DNA of 11,839 nt from Cephalothrix simula (lineage: Eukaryota > Nemertea > Palaeonemertea > Archinemertea > Cephalotrichidae): positions 1 to 11,839 of the forward strand of contig JAXIUW010194511.1 of assembly GCA_035591015.1 (NCBI GenBank), in the 5' to 3' direction. Of the stretch, positions 8,412 through 11,839 are shown one piece after another. The notes under the pieces are model-generated. The model was not told where the DNA came from, did not search any database, and was given only the letters and a program-made list of their open reading frames with translations. The position numbers were made by a program, and so were the translations under genes. How positions within the stretch are numbered: the first letter of the stretch is position 1; each line of letters starts with the position of its first letter.

Positions 8412-8733
8412 ACAAAAATATTGAAATGAAAATACAAGCAATATCAGTTGCAGCAATTAAATTATCTGTAGAGTCAGTTCTAGAATCTTTCACTTCCGTT
8501 TGTGAGAATCATTTTGACATAAGGCGAAATCTTGATGAACTGTCAGCCAGAGAAGAAATATTTATAGCCTTGAATGACCCAAACCTATCTCACTGCAATG
8601 CCAAAGTACTTAACAGAATTAACAGTGCATCATCAAGACTACCGCTAATTGATGTAAAAATTGCATGCCTTATGCTTCAAATTGCTTCGCTTAAGCCAGG
8701 GGTCCTTCTAGCTGGACCCATGCTTGCACTCTA
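8412..8733 (+). CDS. Orphan internal exon, possibly transposon-derived
   Basis: The segment is bounded by a good acceptor (CAATTTTCCTTTGTAG, ending 8411) and a consensus donor (CTA|GTAAGTATGG, GT at 8734-8735). The frame is open throughout (about 107 codons), and the only stop uses the first base of the donor, as expected of a true internal exon. Entry is in phase 1, so it could follow cassette 5; exit is in phase 2. The protein is helix-prone, with SVCENHFDIRRNLDE and SAREEIFIALNDPNL as recognisable stretches. It has no signal peptide and is unlike the five-cysteine module. I have a weak impression of transposon-associated proteins of marine invertebrates but cannot confirm it. If read alone, an ATG at 8426 would start it. 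It may be an exon of a nested gene, a relic of an insertion or a genuine array exon. Confidence 0.5.
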
Positions 8734-9298
8734 GTAAGTATGGAACATCAGTATAGTTTCACCAAAGTGTAATTTACCTTTTGATAGTTTGCACCCACGG
8801 AAATGTTCGCAGGAAATTTTTAGATATAGGTTAAGGATACCAGGAAGCTAGAAACGTTTTTACTTCAAATTTTCTTAGTGGCTTTTCACAGCAAATTGTA
8901 GGATGATTGTATAATTATGAGCTCTACCTGACAAAAGGCAACGATAATTAACAACCCCTGTTTTTCAAGCTAACCATCTCCCCCTAAATCATAGAAAATA
9001 TCTTTGTACTAACACTTTTGCACACTATGAGATGTGTATAATTATTTAGGGGGTGGGGGCGGTGATGTTAATGAATATCCGTAGCATTTAAGTTAATTCT
9101 TTAGAATCTCTTGAAACTTGAAGAACATTGGCATTCACCAAATAATTTCGGAGCTGGGAGCAAAAACGACAACCAAAGTGCCCTGGTGTTTTTTCTCCCC
9201 TCGAGTGCCCAAATGTGTGTTTAATATTACCCGTTTATTAACACAAAGTTCGGACAAAATCCGTATTAGTTCTAGTATTAAGCAGATATGAATCATCG
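8734..9298. other. Spacer between orphan exon and cassette 6
   Basis: No open frame or cassette was found. A 10-bp inverted repeat (CCCCCTAAAT at 8980-8989 and ATTTAGGGGG at 9044-9053) encloses 54 bases and is followed by a G-rich run (GGGGGTGGGGGCGG). It could be the end pair of a very small element or chance. The rest has no recognisable structure. Confidence 0.45.
8980..9053. repeat. Short inverted repeat CCCCCTAAAT / ATTTAGGGGG
   Basis: Perfect 10-bp arms separated by 54 bases. The stem is stable enough for a hairpin, but the loop is long and there is no obvious target-site duplication. Confidence 0.5.
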
Positions 9299-9323
9299 AG
9301 GATTGTTATTGAATAAAAACGCC
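9299..9323 (+). promoter_or_regulatory. Shared promoter-like element, cassette 6
   Basis: GATTGTT, three bases, then GAATAAAAACGCC. A GCCATAATC stretch with its A about 31 bases from the start of ATAAAAA could be the initiator. It ends 110 bp before the ATG at 9434. Short upstream frames (such as ATG at 9350 closing at 9373) would lie within the leader. Confidence 0.75.
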
Positions 9324-9433
9324 ATGCAAAAATTTTTACAGCCATAATCATGAAAATGATGAATACTTACTAAAAGACGTATACTTTAAACTAATGACGT
9401 CTATTTTTGTGTAGATGAAATGAATCTTAGCAC

Positions 9434-9686
9434 ATGAAACCCAGAGGTGAAATGCTGGAATTTGTATTTTTAGTGGGATTCCTTTTAAACCATTCAATGC
9501 AGAGTCTGATTTTGGAGCTTCCAAAGTATGCAGAAATAAGATCAAATATTGTAGTAAAATGCACATGGAAAGAATGTCGGTTAGCCAAAGGGTGTGCAAA
9601 AGAAGATTTTGTTTTAAATTATGAAACTAAACTTCAAGGGATTATATTTTCTTGTGGTTATGAATGTAGGATAACATGGAGTAAAC
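9434..9686 (+). CDS. Cassette 6: first exon of secreted five-cysteine module
   Basis: The exon encodes 84 residues plus one base. The ATG at 9434 is the first in frame; the one at 9452 would give the short N-terminus of the other copies. The signal peptide ends near Met22, with mature Gln23. Cysteines are at 43, 48, 54, 74 and 78. It is the most divergent copy at the end: PWNK reads TWSK, and KYAEIRSN replaces the common SYAEKGSN. The donor is C|GTAAGTTTG in phase 1, with C before the cut as in cassette 1. The intron continues open for about 32 codons before a stop, giving the longest read-through frame in the array, probably by chance. No downstream exon is seen before cassette 7. Confidence 0.86.
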
Positions 9687-10899
9687 GTAAGTTTGGACAG
9701 CTTTTTCGATTTAGTGGTTTGAAAGTTTTAATTTTTAATATGGTGGTGTGGAATATACTATATATACACAGTTTGCTGGAATAATTGAAATGCGGTTTTG
9801 TCACCTTGGAATTGGACACCATAAGTGGTCGAAAAAATGATGCTAGAGGTTTGAATGGGGTACCGTTGGATCGGGAATCGAAAGACGTGGGGGAGCAAAA
9901 AAGTTACTTAGAATAAGATTTAGACTCGGAATACTCTAAAAATTAATTGGGACACGGTACCATGAATGTTAGGCCTATTCTAATAATGTTTTAATCATTG
10001 CTGTTCCGGCCAAACGGGCCCTTCATGACTGTGCAAATTGATCCCCGTCAATTAAGAATTTTTTTATCATTGTCATTAATCAATGAAAAATTGAAATAAA
10101 TTTCCAAAATTTAAGCCCCTACGAGATTGTCTTAAAATATATATCTTAGATGGGCGTATCAATACTTTTGGTCACGGTTGTATACCTTTGCGTACTAAAT
10201 TGGATCTTTGGATGCTCCTGCTTCCCAAGATATATTGAAAAACGAAATGAAATTTAAAAATCTGAGATATATGTTAGTGCTCTAACAATTCTGAAATCTT
10301 TAAATATAAAGGGCTGAATTTTTACGGGGTGTTTCCACTGGTTCTTTTCAAAATTAATTTGTTTGCATTTAAATCATCATATCTCTCTGTTTAACATCAC
10401 AGTTTAATTATCTGAAGGATTCTGTTTTTATAAACGAAATTAAATTAATTATAGAAATGTAATCAAACAATTATGCTATCTATATAGCATGGCTACTCCT
10501 GTAATTCCAGGAAATCAGGGAAAAGTCAGGAATTTTCCTTTCGACCTACAAAAGTCGAGGGAATTTTTATTTTGACATTTGTCACTTTGAGCATAAAAGA
10601 AATCTTTGCCGTTATCATTAAATTATGTCAAGTTCTTGACATAAGGCAAAATGAAAAATTATGAAACATTTGCCGCCCTGTATGACAACTAGTGAAAAAC
10701 CGTATGCCAAATTGAATGGCATATAGGCCTGGAACAGATTGAACTCATTGTAAAAGCTAATAAAGTCATATAATATTTAAAACAAATAATACCGGTATAA
10801 CAAACGTATCAAATTAAATGAATAAAACAATAATTATTTCCGCTAAAGACATTTTTCAACTATATTTCTGTTCAGGATTTGCGGAAGCAAGTAACCAAA
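9687..10899. other. Spacer between cassettes 6 and 7
   Basis: More than 1.2 kb with no promoter element, no relic of the repeated exon and no coding frame that I can support. Around 10500-10570 is a patch with CCAGGAAATCAGGGAAAAGTCAGG, which may be part of a dispersed repeat, but it cannot be placed without a search. Confidence 0.5.
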
Positions 10900-10924
10900 T
10901 TGGTTGTTATTGAATAAAAACGCC
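10900..10924 (+). promoter_or_regulatory. Shared promoter-like element, cassette 7
   Basis: GGTTGTT, three bases, then GAATAAAAACGCC. The 16 bases from GTTATTGAATAAAAAC are identical to those in cassette 6. GCATGG about 32 bases from ATAAAAA may hold the initiator. It ends 179 bp before the ATG at 11104. Confidence 0.75.
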
Positions 10925-11103
10925 TGTAACTAAACATAAGGTAGCATGGCACATAGCATGAAATAAGCACTTAGCAGAAAATAAACTAATGTAAATTTCT
11001 AGACCTATATGTTTCTTGGGTCAAGTCACCAAAAAGGTTCTGAATTTGGATATTATTAATTTTTCATTATTGCATTTTTTACTTTAGAAACTTATGCAAA
11101 ATA

Positions 11104-11335
11104 ATGATAAGATTGTTTATATTTGGACTTTTTGTTAATATTTCAATTCAAGGACTCATATTAGAGCTTCCATCTTATGTAGAAAAAGGATCGAATTTAT
11201 CGGTACGATGCATATGGAAGGAATGTATGTTAGTAAAAGAATGCAAAAGAGAAGACTTGTATTTAAATTATGAAACTACAATTCATGGCATTGCGTTTTC
11301 CTGCTTTATTTCGTGCAGTGTACCATGGAACAAAA
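11104..11335 (+). CDS. Cassette 7: first exon of secreted five-cysteine module
   Basis: The exon encodes 77 residues plus one base and is close to the family consensus. The signal peptide covers residues 1-15 (hydrophobic, one Arg near the start), with mature Gln16. Cysteines are at 36, 41, 47, 67 and 71. It keeps LILELPSYVEKGSNL, IWKEC, LNYET, IHGI and VPWNK; the triplet between the last two cysteines is FIS, hydrophobic unlike the other copies. The donor is A|GTAAGTTT in phase 1, with a stop a few codons into the intron. The rest of the gene, including any shared constant exons and membrane anchor, must lie beyond the window if the array model is right. Confidence 0.88.
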
Positions 11336-11566
11336 GTAAGTTTACTGTTTCAAATTCATGAATACATTTTCTTTACGACACACAAAATTGAATCGTAAAA
11401 AACCCAAAGGTTGTCTGATGATTCGGATGTAGGAACGTTGGGCTAATATCATCTTGACCAGAACCATTAACCCCTTCAGTCATTGATATTTTTGACAATG
11501 TGAATGTAAACCCTAAAATCTTGTTCGGGCAATAACTTTATTAGAAATATTTATTTGAAATGTTAT

Positions 11567-11676
11567 ACAGTTATTAGACGCTTTCTGGGTGCAATATGAA
11601 AGCAGTATTATCCGAGGCGCTAAGTGCCGAGGATAAATAACTGCTTATATTGCACGAAGAAACGTACAATAACTGT
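11567..11676. mobile_element. Imperfect palindrome (MITE-like)
   Basis: Arms of about 51-52 bp meet near 11619-11625. The outer end is ACAGTTATT, the inner end CCGAGGC/GCCGAGG, with TGCAATAT paired with ATATTGCA. Estimated arm match is roughly 85%. It is non-coding and probably part of a fold-back element. Confidence 0.65.
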
Positions 11677-11677
11677 T

Positions 11678-11753
11678 TTATTGAACAATATCACAAACAT
11701 TTGCCCGATATCTTGATAATATGACAATCCGTCATGGCCATATTGTTCAATAA
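11678..11753. repeat. Second inverted repeat adjoining the palindrome
   Basis: Perfect 14-bp arms TTATTGAACAATAT (11678-11691) and ATATTGTTCAATAA (11740-11753) enclose 48 bases that can themselves pair weakly. It lies directly next to the palindrome at 11567-11676, so both may belong to one element. Confidence 0.7.
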
Positions 11754-11839
11754 TACTCTTTACCTTAATGAGTAGAGCAAACTATTTTTAGAAATTGCCT
11801 CATATAGGCCATGTTGCTGTTCTTTTATGTTATGTCTTT

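Larger units (their letters stand above)
11336..11839. other. Sequence downstream of cassette 7
   Basis: No further cassette, promoter element or phase-1 open exon was seen before the window ends. It contains the pair of inverted repeats at 11567-11753. Confidence 0.5.

Noticed and set aside
8192-8437. Minus-strand 81-codon frame and plus-strand frame 8214-8411
   Set aside because: They overlap the end of cassette 5 and its intron in other frames and have no independent support.
9348-9599. Minus-strand 83-codon frame opposite cassette 6
   Set aside because: Antisense shadow of the conserved exon.
964-10924. GAATAAAAACGCC as a recombination signal (nonamer-like ATAAAAAC) or as AATAAA poly(A) signals
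   Set aside because: It lies 5' of each exon rather than at its 3' end, there is no heptamer at a 12/23 spacing, and the exons end in splice donors. As a poly(A) signal, conservation would not extend over GATTGTT and CGCC.
1107-11335. Firm assignment of the module to the immunoglobulin superfamily or to a venom peptide family
   Set aside because: EKGSNL-x-[IV]-x-C-x-W recalls an Ig B strand, but Trp only two residues after Cys and the C-x4-C-x5-C cluster do not fit a standard Ig domain. Signal peptide plus cysteines recalls secreted toxins, but the common phase-1 donor and promoter array argue for variable first exons. Neither is claimed.
1366-11839. Private second exons for cassettes 1, 2, 4, 6 and 7
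   Set aside because: By eye I found no good acceptor followed by a phase-1 frame of 40 or more codons in their spacers. Short exons could have been missed.

Overview
The window looks like nuclear DNA of an animal, most likely an invertebrate. It is AT-rich, has consensus spliceosomal donor sites (GTAAGT), long non-coding spacers and fold-back transposon remnants, and shows no ribosome-binding sites or operons. I cannot name the species from sequence alone.

The backbone is a tandem, same-strand array of seven homologous first exons (starts at 1107, 2239, 4151, 5588, 7991, 9434 and 11104). Each encodes a signal peptide followed by a ~62-residue module. The module begins Q-x-L-x-L-E-x-P-x-Y-[AV]-E, carries five cysteines spaced C-x4-C-x5-C-x19-C-x3-C, includes an LNYET-like stretch and ends in PWNK. 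Every copy then stops at a splice donor in the same phase (phase 1), so none is a complete gene. About 90-220 bp upstream of each start is a shared promoter-like element: GATTGTT, a 3-4 base gap, then GAATAAAAACGCC. It occurs exactly seven times, once per exon.

The best reading is a cluster of alternative first exons, each with its own promoter. They would be spliced to shared downstream exons, most of which lie outside the window. This architecture resembles vertebrate clustered protocadherins or chelicerate short Dscam genes, but I do not recognise the protein module. The alternative is a family of separate short secreted-protein genes whose other exons I cannot see. Two phase-compatible downstream exon candidates exist: 4552-4730, which ends in a stop codon and could complete copy 3 (or copies 1-3), and 8412-8733, which has good sites on both sides and may come from a transposon.

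Layout: 1-960 leader spacer with a 33-bp direct repeat; 964-1365 cassette 1; 2046-2482 cassette 2; 2483-4008 spacer with a GC-richer island and a 292-bp fold-back element; 4009-4382 cassette 3; 4552-4730 candidate terminal exon; 5341-5822 cassette 4; 5823-7797 spacer with two blocks of GAATAC-type repeats and an NRF1-like palindrome; 7798-8246 cassette 5; 8412-8733 orphan exon; 9299-9686 cassette 6; 9687-10899 spacer with nothing clear; 10900-11335 cassette 7; 11567-11753 two adjacent inverted repeats.
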